DNA from: Acidimicrobiia bacterium | GTDB taxonomy: Bacteria > Actinomycetota > Acidimicrobiia > IMCC26256 > PALSA-610 | Assembly: GCA_026002935.1 (NCBI GenBank) | Contig: BPGH01000001.1 | Span: forward strand, 2,157,965-2,221,964 | DNA length: 64,000 bases | Reading direction: 5' to 3' | Part shown: one piece after another, positions 40,078 through 50,206 of the stretch | How the letters are laid out: each line of letters opens with the position of its first letter | Numbering within the stretch: the first letter of the stretch is position 1 | Notes under the pieces: model-generated | Seen by the model: only the letters and a program-made list of their open reading frames with translations | Databases searched by the model: none | Told to the model about the DNA's origin: nothing | Translations under genes and position numbers: made by a program

Positions 40078-41173
40078 TCAGGTGATGTCGAGCATGCGCT
40101 GCAGCGCGACGCGCGCCCACTGTCGCGGTGTCGGGGTCGACGACCACCTGGTTGACGACGCGGCCGGCGACGAGGTGGTCGAGCACCCACGCGAGGTGCG
40201 GGGCGTCGATGCGGAACATCGTCGAGCACGGGCAGACGAGCGGGTCGAGCGAGAAGATCGTCTTGTCGGGGTGCTGCGCCGCGAGCCGCTGCACCATGTG
40301 GATCTCGGTGCCGATCGCCATCACGGTGCCCGGCGCGGCGTCGCGCACCCAGGCCGCGATGCGCTCGGTGGAGCCGACCTTGTCGGCGAGCGCGACGACC
40401 TCGTGCGCGCACTCGGGGTGCACGACGACCTCGACCCCCGGGTGCCGGGCGCGGGCCGCGTGGACGTGCTCGGGGCGGAAGCGCTGGTGCACCGAGCAGT
40501 GGCCCTTCCACAGGAGGAACGTCGCCTCCTTGACGGCCCGCTCGTCGAGGCCGCCGAGGTCGTGGCGCGGGTCCCACACCTGCATGTCGGCCGCCCCGAA
40601 GCCCATCGCGTAGCCGGTGTTGCGGCCGAGGTGCTGGTCGGGGAAGAACAGCACCTTGTCGCCGCGTGCGAGCGCCCACTCGAGGACCGCGCGCGCGTTC
40701 GACGAGGTGCACACCGCGCCGCCGTGCCGGCCGACGAACGCCTTGAGGGCCGCGGAGGAGTTCATGTAGGTGATCGGGACGACGCGCTCGATCGCCGCCA
40801 CGGCAGCGATCTCGTCCCACGCCTCCTCGACCTGTTCGGCGTTCGCCATGTCGGCCATGGAGCAGCCGGCGTTGAGGTCGGGGAGGATCACCCGCTGGTG
40901 GTCGCCGGTGAGCACGTCGGCCGACTCGGCCATGAAGTGGACGCCACAGAAGACGATGTCGGTCGCGCGGTCGTCGTCGGCGGCGAAGCGGGCGAGCTTG
41001 AAGGAGTCGCCGACGGCGTCGGCCCAGCGGATGACCTCGTCGCGCTGGTAGTGGTGACCGAGCACCAGGAGCCGGTCCCCGAGCGCGTCCTTCGCGGCGG
41101 CGATGCGGCCGGCGAGCTCCTCGGGCGACGCGAGCGTGTACTCGTCGGGGAGGGGAGCCTGCAGTCTGAGCAT
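40078..41173 (-). CDS. nadA: Quinolinate synthase A (one frame change at the 3' end)
   Basis: About 364 residues. Contains LVLGHHYQRDEVI, FCGVHFMAESADVL, the YMNSSAALKA motif, HPECAHEV and CPCSTMFR; the cysteines in these three motifs bind the 4Fe-4S cluster. NadA condenses iminoaspartate with dihydroxyacetone phosphate to quinolinate for NAD synthesis. An extra base near 40130 hides the true end; the corrected C-terminus reads WARVALQRMLDIT and stops at the complement of 40078-40080. ATG at 41173 is used. nadB and nadC are not adjacent. A TATGCT about 140 bases upstream on the minus strand is a candidate -10, leaving a long leader. Confidence 0.9.
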
Positions 41174-41349
41174 GTGGGGCCTGCCCTTCACGGCGTGCGG
41201 CTCGTCGTCGAGCGGCGGGTGACAGCCGGGTCGCCAGCACCGCGGGGATGTCGCTCTCGGAGCCTGGTTCGTGCCGCCGGGATACCCGGCCCGGACGGCG
41301 CCCCGAGCATAACACTCAGTCCGAGCAGAAGCATCCCGCCCGCCGGGGT

Positions 41350-42045
41350 TCAGCCGTCGGCCGGCCCGGGGTCGCGCGCGCGGGCGGGGCGGGTCCGGCC
41401 GATGTTGGCGACGAGCAGCGCCACGACCGAGACGAGGTAGAGCTGGCCGAGGAGCGTCTCGGCGACCGCCAGCATCCGGCCGGGGTCGCCGCGGGGCGTG
41501 AGGTCCCCGTAGCCGAGCGTCGCGAGCGTGACGAAGCTGAAGTAGACGTAGTCGACGTCGCGGGCGGACGTCTTCTGCGCGAAGAAGCCCGAGTCGTCGA
41601 GCTCGCCGATCACGCCGTAGACGAACGCGAAGAAGATCCCGGCCAGCAGGTACACGCACAGGGCGCGCCGCGACCGTGGTCAGGTCGACCCGTTCGTGGC
41701 GGACGAGGCTGCGCACCACGACCACCGGCGCGACCAGCGCGAGGAGCGCGCCGACGGCGACGACCCCGAACCCGGTCGCGCCCCTCGGCCGCCTGCGCCG
41801 ACAGGAGCGGCCGAGACGAGCGCCCACCGCGACGACGATCCCGGCCCCCCGCAGCAGGCGCCGGGAGACCTGCGCCGACCGCAGGATCACGAGGAGGGCC
41901 AGGCTCTCGACCGACACGCGAGCAGCCGGCCGAGCGTCGTGTCCGCCGCGAACGCCATGGCGACGATGGTGGCCACGAGGAGCACGAGGGCCAGCCCGTA
42001 GTGCTCCGAGGCCGCGGTGACCCTGCGGCGGGCCGGGATCCGCAC
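41350..42045 (-). CDS. Two-pore-type potassium channel protein (frameshifted)
   Basis: About 230 residues once joined. Several hydrophobic helices ([48 protein letters not shown]) are followed by the pore helix and selectivity filter [17 protein letters not shown] and a last membrane helix. TLGYGD is the potassium filter. The likely function is passive K+ conduction. The N-terminal part changes frame near 41915, and again near 41670. GTG at 42045 has GGGAGG nine bases upstream and lies divergent to uvrC with a 39-base gap. Confidence 0.65.
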
Positions 42046-42084
42046 GGGCCCGATCCTCCCACCTCCGGCCGCGACAATGGGGCC

Positions 42085-43973
42085 ATGGTCGCCCGCCCCG
42101 AGCCCGGATCGATCCCCGACGCGCCCGGCTCGTACCAGTTCCTCGACGCCGAGGGGCGGGTGCTCTACGTCGGCAAGGCGAAGAGCCTGCGTTCCCGCCT
42201 CGCCAACTACTTCGTCGACCCCGGCCTGCTCCCCGACCGGACCCGCCAGCTCGTGCAGGGCCGCCGAACGCGTCGAGTGGATCGTCGCGCGCAACGAGGT
42301 CGAGGCGTTCTTCCTCGAGTACAACCTCATCAAGGAGCACCGGCCCCGCTTCAACATCCGCCTCAAGGACGACAAGTCCTACCCGTTCCTCGCCGTCACG
42401 ACCGACGAGGAGTGGCCGCGCGCGATGGTGATGCGCGGCGCAAGCGCGCAGGGGTCCGCTACTTCGGGCCGTACGCGCACGCGTACGCGATCCGCGAGAC
42501 CCTCGACCTGCTGCTGCGGACGTTCCCGATCCGCACCTGCACCAAGGCGAAGTTCGACCGTCACCACCGCCTCGGCCGGCCGTGCCTGTACGCGCACATC
42601 GAGAAGTGCGCGGCGCCGTGCGTCGGCGACGTGGGACGCGACGAGTACGACCGCCTGGTCGACCGACCTGCTCGAGTTCCTCGACGGCGAGCACGACCCG
42701 GTGCTGCGCCGGCTCGAGACGCAGATGCAGGAGGCGGCCGACGCGCTGGAGTTCGAGCGGGCCGCGCGCCTGCGCGACCAGCTCGCGCACGGTCCGCAAG
42801 GCGATCGAGCGCCAGCAGATGGTGGCGTCGCGCGAGGAGGACTTCGACCTCATCGGGATCGACGAGGACGCGCTCGAGGCCAGCGTGCAGGTGTTCTCGG
42901 TGCGCAAGGGGCGGGTCGTCGGCCGCAAGGGCCTCGATCGTCGACAAGGTCGAGGACGTCGACCCGCCGGCGCTCGTGGCGCGGCTCGTCGAGCAGCTCT
43001 ACGCGGACGCGCCGCGCGAGGACGTGCCGAAGGAGATCCTCGTCCCGGTCGAGCCCGAGGACCGCGAGCTGCACGAGCAGTTCCTCGCGCCACCGCGCGG
43101 CACGAAGGTCGTCGATCCGGGTGCCGCGGCGCGGCGGCAAGCGCGAGCTGCTCGCGACCGCGGCGGTCAACGCGAAGGAGGCGTTCAACCGCCACAAGCT
43201 GCGGCGCGCGTCCGACCACAACGCCCGGGCGCGCGCCCTGCTCGCGCTGCAGGACGCGCTCGACCTCCCCGAGGCGCCGCTGCGGATCGAGTGCTTCGAC
43301 ATCTCCAACCTGCAGGGCACCGAGATCGTCGGCTCGATGGTCGTCATGGAGGACGGGCTGCCGAAGCGCTCCGACTACCGGCGGTTCCGCGTCAAGACGC
43401 TGCAAGGGCCAGGACGACTTCGCCGCGATGGAGGAGGTGCTGACCCGCCGCTTCCGCAACTACCTGCGCGAGCGCGACGAGGGCGCGCGCCAGGGCAAGC
43501 GGTTCGCCTACCCGCCCAACCTCCTGCTGGTCGACGGCGGCAAGGGGCAGCTCAACGTCGCGGTGCGGGTCCTCGAGGAGCTCGGCCTGGAGGACATCTG
43601 CGTCGCCAGCCTCGCGAAGCGCTTCGAGGAGGTGCACCTGCCCGGGCCGTGACGACCCGGTCCGCGTCCCGCGCGACTCGCAGGCCCTCTACCTGCTCCA
43701 GCAGGTGCGGGACGAGGCGCACCGCTTCGCGATCACGCTACCACCGCCAGCTCCGCGCGAGGAAGATGACGACGTCGGCGCTCGACGGCGTGCCCGGCCT
43801 CGGCCCGGCCCGGCGCAAGAGCGCCTCCTGCGGGAGTTCGGCTCGGTGAAGCGCCTCCGCCAGCTCGAGGAGGCGGAGCTCGTCGCGCTCCCGTGGCTGC
43901 CCGCACTCCGTCGGCCGGGCGCTGTATGCCCGCCTGCACGGCCTCGACGGCGCGACGATGGGGGCCGCGATGA
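42085..43973 (+). CDS. uvrC: Excinuclease ABC subunit C (at least eight frame changes)
   Basis: All parts of UvrC can be read in order: GIY-YIG nuclease ([23 protein letters not shown]), the Cys cluster and [11 protein letters not shown] domain ([20 protein letters not shown]), the RNase H-like second nuclease ([43 protein letters not shown]) and a helix-hairpin-helix end ([24 protein letters not shown]). It makes both incisions of excision repair. Breaks occur near 42265, 42440, 42660, 42790, 42935, 43130, 43405, 43650, 43740 and 43810. So many indels in an otherwise perfect gene point to read errors. GACAAT lies six bases before the ATG. The end near 43973, overlapping rapZ, is inferred. 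Confidence 0.85.
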
Positions 43974-44843
43974 CCGCGCTCGACGTCACGATCGTCACCG
44001 GCATGTCCGGCGCCGGGCGCTCCGAGGCCGCCCACGTCCTCGAGGACCTCGGCTACTTCGTCATCGACAACCTGCCGCCGATGCTCATCGGCAAGGTCGC
44101 CGAGCTCGCCCGCGGCACGGAGAAGCCGACCCGCTACGCGCTCGTCGTCGACGTCCGGTCGGGCGACTTCCTCGACGACCTCGTCGGCCGCGCTCGGCGA
44201 GCTCCGCCGCAGCGGTGCCCGCACCCGGATCCTCTTCCTCGACGCCAGCCGACGACGTGCTCGTGCGCCGCTACGAGGCGAGCCGCCGCCGCCACCCGCT
44301 GTCGGACTCCGAGCGCGTGAGCGAGGGCATCGCGCGCGAGCGCGTGCTGCTCGAGCTCGCTGAAGGGCGAGGCCGACCTGCTGGTCGACACGTCCAACCT
44401 CAACGTCCACGAGCTGCGCGACCGCCTCCGGGAGCTGTTCGCCGAGCCGGGCAGCGGGCAGCGGAGATGCAGCTCAACGTCGTCACGTTCGGCTACAAGC
44501 ACGGCCTGCCGCTCGACGTCGACCTCGTGTTCGACTGCCGGTTCCTGCCCGAACCCCCACTGGGTCGAGCGCCTGCGGCCGCTCCCCGGCACCGATCCCG
44601 GCGGTGCGCGGAGTTCGTGCTCGCCCAGGCCGGCACCCGCGAGTTCCTCGACGAGCTCGAGCGCCTCCTCGAGCTGGTGCTCCCCGGCTACCAGCGCGAG
44701 GGCAAGGCGTACCTGTCGGTCGGGGTCGGCTGCACCGGGGGCCGCCACCGCAGCGTCGTCGTCGGCGAGGAGCTGGCGGAGCGCCTGCGCGCGGCGCGGC
44801 CACCGCGTCGCGGTGCACCACCGCGACGTCGGCGCGCGGCTGA
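43970..44843 (+). CDS. rapZ: RNase adapter / nucleotide-binding protein RapZ (YvcJ) (frameshifted)
   Basis: About 290 residues when joined. Walker A variant [11 protein letters not shown], with Arg for Lys as in other actinobacterial members, [14 protein letters not shown], then [22 protein letters not shown], and the C-terminal half [31 protein letters not shown]. The family binds a nucleotide and, in enterobacteria, the sensor RNA GlmZ; its actinobacterial role is less clear. Frames change near 44195, 44255, 44365, 44455, 44560 and 44805. The usual downstream partners yvcK and whiA are missing. Confidence 0.8.
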
Positions 44844-44992
44844 CGCGACGCGCCGGGCGCGCGGGCCGTCGCCGCGGGGCCGCGGCCGCGATCCGGGTCC
44901 GATGGGACTGGCGGGCCGCGGCCGTGCTCTGCTTGCATCCCAATGGGACGGCCCACACGAACGACGTGGTCGCGCACGAGGAGGCGTCACAC

Positions 44993-46023
44993 ATGCCGGT
45001 ACGTGTCGGAGTGAACGGTTTCGGCCGCATCGGCCGCTCCTTCCTGCGGGCGGTCCTCGCGCGCGGCGAGCAGGCACGGGTGGAGCTCGTCGCGGTCAAC
45101 GACCCGTTCGGCGACGCCCACACGATGGCCTTCCTGCTCAAGCACGACTCCGTGGGCGGGACGCTCCCGAACGAGGTCAAGGAGACCGACGGCGGGTTCG
45201 CGGTCGACGGCCGGGAGATCAAGAAGCTCGACCACCGCGACCCGTCGGAGATCCCGTGGGGCGACCACGGCGTCGACGTCGTGATCGAGTCCACCGGGGT
45301 CTTCACCGCCCGCGAGAAGGCCGCCGGCCACCTGCAGGGCGGCGCCAAGCGGGTCGTGATCTCCGCCCCGTCGGGTGACGCCGACGTGACCCTGTGCATG
45401 GGCGTCAACGACGCCGCCTACGACCCGGCCCGCCACACCGTGATCTCGAACGCGTCGTGCACCACGAACTGCCTCGCCCCGATGGCGAAGGTGCTCGACG
45501 ACCGCTTCGGGATCGAGCAGGGCCTCATCACCACGGTCCACGCGTACACGAGCGACCAGCAGCTCCAGGACCAGGCGGTCGCGAGCCGGTCCGGCAAGCC
45601 CGATCTGCGCCGGATGCGCGCGGCCGCCGTGTCGATCATCCCCAACACGACCGGCGCGGCCCGGGCGATCGGCCTCGTGCTGCCGACCTCAAGGGCCGCC
45701 TCGACGGCATGGCGCTGCGGGTCCCCACGATCACCGGCTCGATCACCGACCTCGTCGCGACGCTGAGCACGGAGGCTTCGGTCGACGAGGTGAAGCAGGC
45801 GTTCGCGGAGGCGGCGGGCGACAAGAGCTACCGCGGCGTGCTGAAGTACAGCGACGAGCCGCTCGTGTCGGCCGACATCGTCGGCGACCCGTCCTCGTGC
45901 ATCTTCTCGGCGGTCGACACGATGGCGATCGGCCGGCAGGTGAAGGTGCTCGGCTGGTACGACAACGAGTGGGGCTACTCGAACCGGCTCGTCGACGTCG
46001 TCGAGTTCGTCGGCACCGAGTAG
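44993..46023 (+). CDS. gap: Glyceraldehyde-3-phosphate dehydrogenase (one frame change)
   Basis: About 343 residues. VRVGVNGFGRIGR with a VNDPF nucleotide-binding context (NAD-type), the active site SNASCTTNCLAPMAK (catalytic Cys), HAYTSDQQ and GWYDNEWGYSNRL. It makes 1,3-bisphosphoglycerate in glycolysis. ATG at 44993 has GAGGAGG about nine bases upstream. One base is missing near 45687 (CCGACC where CCCGACC is expected), splitting the gene. pgk and tpiA follow directly, so the three glycolytic genes form an operon. Confidence 0.93.
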
Positions 46024-46026
46024 CCC

Positions 46027-47217
46027 GTGGTCGCCCCCGTCCCGCAGCTGGAGGACCTCCCGCTGCGCCGCGGTACCCGCGTGCTGCTGCGCGCCGACTT
46101 CAACGTGCCGCTGCGCGACGGCGTGATCGAGGACGACCTGCGCATCACCGCGGCGCTGCCGACGATCGAGTGGCTGCGCGCCCGCGGGTGCCCGATCGTC
46201 GTGTGCTCCCACCTCGGGCGCCCCGAAGGGCCGGCCGGACCCGCGGTACTCCCTGGCGCCGGTCGCCCGGCGCCTGTCGGAGCTGCTCGGCCGCGAGGTC
46301 GAGCTGTCGCCGGAGGTCGCCGGCTTCGAGTCGGTGCGGCGCGCCCAGAGCCTCGGCCCCGGCGAGGTGCTGATGGTCGAGAACCTGCGGTTCGACCCGG
46401 GTGAGGAGGCCAACGACCCCGCGTTCGCGACGAACCTCTCGGAGCTGGGCGACGCCTACGTCGACGACGCGTTCGGCGCCGCGCACCGGGCGCACGCCTC
46501 GATCGTCGGGCCGCCGCGGGTGCTCCCGGCGGCCGCCGGCCGGCTCCTCGCGGCCGAGGTGGCGGCGCTCGGGCGCCTCCTCGACGCCCCGGACCGCCCG
46601 TTCGTCGCGGTCCTCGGCGGCGCGAAGGTCAGCGACAAGCTGGGGGTGATCGACGCGCTCCTCTCCCGCTGCGACCGGCTGCTGATCGGCGGGGCGATGG
46701 CGTTCACCTTCCTCGCCGCGCAGGGCCACGGGGTCGGCGACTCCCTCGTCGAGCCCGACCGGGTCGACCACTGCCGGGAGCTGCTCGCGTCCGGCCGGAT
46801 CCTCGTGCCGACCGACGTCGTCGTGGCGACAGGAGATGCGCGAGGACGCGCGCGGTGCGCCACGTGCCGGCGTCGGCGATCCCGGACGGCTTCAAGGGCC
46901 TCGACATCGGGCCGGAGACCGCGGGCGCGTACGCGGACGCGATCGCGTCGGCCCGCACCGTGCTGTGGAACGGCCCGATGGGGGTGTTCGAGCTCGCGCC
47001 GTTCGCGGCCGGGACGCGCGCCGTGGCCGAGGCGGTCGCGGACAGCGCCGCGTTCACGGTGGTGGGCGGCGGCGACAGCGCGGCGGCCGTGCGGCGGTTC
47101 GGCCTCGCGGACCGGATCGACCACGTGTCGACGGGCGGGGGCGCGTCGCTCGAGCTGATCGAGCTCGGGGACCTGCCGGGCCTGCAGGCGTTGCGGGAGG
47201 GGACGAAGGCGACGTGA
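46027..47217 (+). CDS. pgk: Phosphoglycerate kinase (two frame changes)
   Basis: About 396 residues. [55 protein letters not shown]-like [13 protein letters not shown] and GGGDSAAAV are the family motifs. It transfers phosphate from 1,3-bisphosphoglycerate to ADP. GTG at 46027 lies three bases after the gap stop. Frames change near 46235 and 46840. Its stop overlaps the tpiA GTG as GTGA. Confidence 0.92.
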
Positions 47218-47987
47218 GCACGACGCGGATGCCGCTCATGGCGGGCAACTGGAAGATGCACCACACGCACCTCGAGGCGATCCAGGTGGTGCAGAAGCTG
47301 TCGTACCGGTTGGACGCGAGCGACTACGAGAAGGTCGAGGTCGCCGTGTGCCCGGCGTTCACCGCGCTGCGGTCGGTGCAGACGACGCTCGACAGCGACC
47401 GGATCCCGATCGCGCTCGGCGCGCAGGACTGCCACTGGGAGCCGGCGGGCGCGTACACCGGCGAGGTGAGCCCCGACGATGCTCGCCAAGCTGAACGTCC
47501 GGTACGTGATCGTCGGCCACTCCGAGCGGCGGGAGCTGTTCGGCGAGACCGACGAGACGGTCGCGAAGAAGGTCCGCGCGGTGCTCGGCGCGGGGATGCG
47601 CCCGATCCTGTGCGTGGGCGAGACGCTGGCCGAGCGCGAGGCGGGAGCGACCGACGACAAGGTGCGGGGGCAGGTGCGGGCCGCGCTGGGCGGCCTGAAG
47701 CAGGACGACGCCCGCGAGGTCGTCGTGGCCTACGAGCCGATCTGGGCGATCGGCACCGGCCGCAACGCCACCCCCGAGGACGCGAACCGACGATCGGCAC
47801 GGTCCGGGCGACCCTGCGCGAGCTCGTGGGCGAGGCCGCGGACGGGATCCGGGTCCTGTACGGCGGCAGCGTGAAGCCGGGCAACGTCGCCGACCTGATG
47901 GCGATGCCCGAGATCGACGGCGCGCTGGTGGGGGGCGCCTCCCTCGACCCCGACGATTTCGCCCGCATCGTCCGCTACGGCGGCTAG
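47214..47987 (+). CDS. tpiA: Triosephosphate isomerase (two compensating frame changes)
   Basis: 257 residues. [14 protein letters not shown] (Lys), the catalytic His in [13 protein letters not shown], the catalytic Glu in [14 protein letters not shown], and the phosphate loop [14 protein letters not shown]. One extra base near 47478 and one lost near 47792 restore the frame, so the overall length is right. It interconverts dihydroxyacetone phosphate and glyceraldehyde 3-phosphate. Third gene of the gap-pgk-tpiA operon; secG follows after 81 bases that include a TACGCT at 48012-48017. Confidence 0.92.
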   Translation: MSTTRMPLMAGNWKMHHTHLEAIQVVQKLSYRLDASDYEKVEVAVCPAFTALRSVQTTLDSDRIPIALGAQDCHWEPAGAYTGEVSPDDARQAERPVRDRRPLRAAGAVRRDRRDGREEGPRGARRGDAPDPVRGRDAGRARGGSDRRQGAGAGAGRAGRPEAGRRPRGRRGLRADLGDRHRPQRHPRGREPTIGTVRATLRELVGEAADGIRVLYGGSVKPGNVADLMAMPEIDGALVGGASLDPDDFARIVRYGG

Positions 47988-48068
47988 CGATCCCGGGAGG
48001 CAGCGGCGGGCTACGCTGTCGTCGCCCGCACCCGCGGGCCACGACGCCGCGACGCGACCGGGGACCAC

Positions 48069-48303
48069 ATGCTGCTGAACGCGGTGCTGATCGCCATCCA
48101 CCTGCTCGTCTCGCTGGTCCTCATCCTGTTCGTCCTGCTCCACGCCGGCCGGGGTGGCGGCCTCTCCGACATGTTCGGCGGGGTCGCGGGCTCGTCCCTG
48201 GCCGGGTCCACGGTCGTCGAGCGCAACCTCGACCGCATGACCGTCGTGGCCGCCCTGATCTTCGGGTTCACGACGATCCTGCTTGTCGCTGCGCCTCACC
48301 TGA
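48069..48303 (+). CDS. secG: Protein translocase subunit SecG (one frame change)
   Basis: About 77 residues. Two membrane helices (LIAIHLLVSLVLILFVLLH and MTVVAALIFGFTTILL) around the cytoplasmic loop GRGGGLSDMFGG, the SecG signature. It assists SecYE in export. As written the frame misses its stop and runs to 48443; removing one base near 48289 gives LLVLRLT and TGA at 48301-48303, the expected length. The tpiA-secG neighbourhood is typical for actinobacteria. Confidence 0.88.
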
Positions 48304-48400
48304 GCCGGAATCCGTCCGATCCCGACATTCGACGGATCCGGACGCGCACCGGGCGCACCCGTGCCCGCTCGCCTCCGGATGCCCGCGGAAGAGGTGTGCC

Positions 48401-50140
48401 ATGGTCCGCTCACGCGCCCGCTCCACGCGCCTGCTCGCCCTGACCGCGTCCGCCGTGCTGGCGATCGCGGGCTGCGGCGGTGACGACGGCGACGGCGACG
48501 CCGAGCCGTCCGGCGACGGGGGCGGGGCCGAGGGCCCCGACTACGCCTGGGCGAACGCGTTCGTCGACGACCCGGGCGCGGCCGCGGGCCCGTTCCGCCT
48601 GAAGGAGTGGGAGCGGGGCAGCTACGTCACGCTCGAGCGCAACCCCGACTACGGCGGCGAGCCGGCGGGGGTGCAGGAGATCACGTTCCGGTTCATCCCG
48701 TCCACGGAACAGCCCGCGGCGCTCGCCAACGGTGAGGTGGACGTCATCTACCCCCAGCCGCAGATCGACCTCATCGACCAGGTCCGCGACATCGAGGGCG
48801 TCGAGTACGACGTGAACTTCGGCGTGACCTGGGAGCACGTCACGTACAACCTCGCGAACCCCGTGCTCGCCGACGTCCGCGTCCGCCAGGCGATCGGGCT
48901 CGCCGTCGACCGGCAGGCGGTCGTCGACACGCTGATGAAGCCGTTCAGCGACGAGGCGACCGTCCTCCAGAACCACGTCTACGTGAACAACCAGCCCGAG
49001 TACGCCGACAACGCGGGCGACTTCGCGGCGCGCGACCTCGGGCGGGCGGGTGCGCTGCTCGACGAGGCGGGCTGGACCGTCGGGTCCGACGGCATCCGCG
49101 AGAAGGACGGCGAGCGGCTGGTGCTGCGGATCGGCACGACGGGCGGCGACGCGCTGCGGGAACGGACGCAGGAACTGCTGCAGGCGCAGCTGCGCGAGGC
49201 GGGCATCGAGCTGCGGATCGAGAACGTCCCCGAGGCCGGCATCTTCGACGTCGTGTTCGGGGGCGAGGAGACGGCCCAGGACTGGGACCTCGCACTCTTC
49301 GCGTGGGTCGGGACGCCGACCGCGGCGCTCGACTACACGGGCGTGTACGGCACCGGCCAGGGCAACAACCCCGGCGGCTACTCGAACGAGCAGGTCGACG
49401 CGCTGCTCGCGCAGGCGACCGCCGAGGTCGACGACACCGCGCGCGCGGCGCTCCTGAACCAGGTCGACCAGGCGCTGTGGCAGGACCCGCCGAACCTGCC
49501 GCTCTACCAGAAGCCCACCTTCGTCGCGTACCGCGACACGATCGAGAACGTCGTCGACAACTCGTCCGCGGAGGGGCTGACCTGGAACGCGCAGCGCTGG
49601 ACGCGCACCGACGGCGGGGACTCGATCACGGTCGCGGCGGAACAGGAGCTGTCGAGCTGGAACACGAACCTGTCGACCACGAACGAGCTGTGGGCCGCGA
49701 TGGTGGCCCGCCTCGTCTGGCCGCAGGGCTACTACGTGTCGCCCGAGGTGCGCTTCGAGGTCGCGCACGCGTTCGCCGGCCCCGCCGAGGTCGTCTCACA
49801 GGACCCGTTCACGGTGCGCTGGACGCTGAACCCGGCCGCGACCTGGAGCGACGGCACGCCGGTGACCTCCGACGACCTCGAGTACTACTGGCAGTCGTGC
49901 AACGGCGCCGTCGACGAGGGCGAACCGACGATCGAGGAGGGCGGCGAGGAGCTGACCGGCGTCGACTGCCTCAACACGACGGGCTACGACCGCGTCCAGA
50001 CCTTCACGAAGGTCGACGACAAGACGGCCGAGGCCGTGTTCGCCGAGCCGGTCGCCGAGTACGAGGCGCTCTTCTCGACCCCGTTCCCGCCCGCGCACCT
50101 CGCGCGCGAGTACGACGCGCGGGCCGGCGGGGGCGAGTAG
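48401..50140 (+). CDS. Circularly permuted family 5 extracellular solute-binding lipoprotein
   Basis: 579 residues. A lipoprotein signal ends at Cys25 (LAIAGC), then a Gly/Asp-rich linker. Residues about 46-406 correspond to the canonical second part of SBP_bac_5 proteins: GPFRLKEW, VTLERNPDY, DVRVRQAIGLAVDR, and the usual C-terminal ending near WNAQRWT. Residues 407-579 correspond to the canonical first part: ITVAAEQELSSWNTN, then RWTLNPAATWSDGTPVTSDDLEYYW and FAEPVAEYEALFSTPFPPAHLA. The order is thus rotated, with no internal stop or second signal, and each part occurs once. The sequence is free of indels here. It should capture oligopeptides or similar solutes for the following permease. 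ATG at 48401 has GGAAGAGG upstream. Confidence 0.85.
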   Translation: MVRSRARSTRLLALTASAVLAIAGCGGDDGDGDAEPSGDGGGAEGPDYAWANAFVDDPGAAAGPFRLKEWERGSYVTLERNPDYGGEPAGVQEITFRFIPSTEQPAALANGEVDVIYPQPQIDLIDQVRDIEGVEYDVNFGVTWEHVTYNLANPVLADVRVRQAIGLAVDRQAVVDTLMKPFSDEATVLQNHVYVNNQPEYADNAGDFAARDLGRAGALLDEAGWTVGSDGIREKDGERLVLRIGTTGGDALRERTQELLQAQLREAGIELRIENVPEAGIFDVVFGGEETAQDWDLALFAWVGTPTAALDYTGVYGTGQGNNPGGYSNEQVDALLAQATAEVDDTARAALLNQVDQALWQDPPNLPLYQKPTFVAYRDTIENVVDNSSAEGLTWNAQRWTRTDGGDSITVAAEQELSSWNTNLSTTNELWAAMVARLVWPQGYYVSPEVRFEVAHAFAGPAEVVSQDPFTVRWTLNPAATWSDGTPVTSDDLEYYWQSCNGAVDEGEPTIEEGGEELTGVDCLNTTGYDRVQTFTKVDDKTAEAVFAEPVAEYEALFSTPFPPAHLAREYDARAGGGE

Positions 50141-50206
50141 CGTCGGCGGGCGGGCGCCGGGCGCAGCCGGCGCCGCCCCCGACCTGGGCGACGGCAGGGG
50201 TGCTGG

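Noticed and set aside
42085-44843. Programmed frameshifting in uvrC or rapZ
   Set aside because: The breaks are too many, go in both directions, and lack slippery heptamers with downstream structures. Sequencing error is simpler.
48401-50140. Two adjacent solute-binding protein genes fused by a frameshift or deletion
   Set aside because: Each part of the family occurs exactly once, there is only one signal sequence, and the second part begins right at the mature N-terminus; two fused copies would duplicate some segment.
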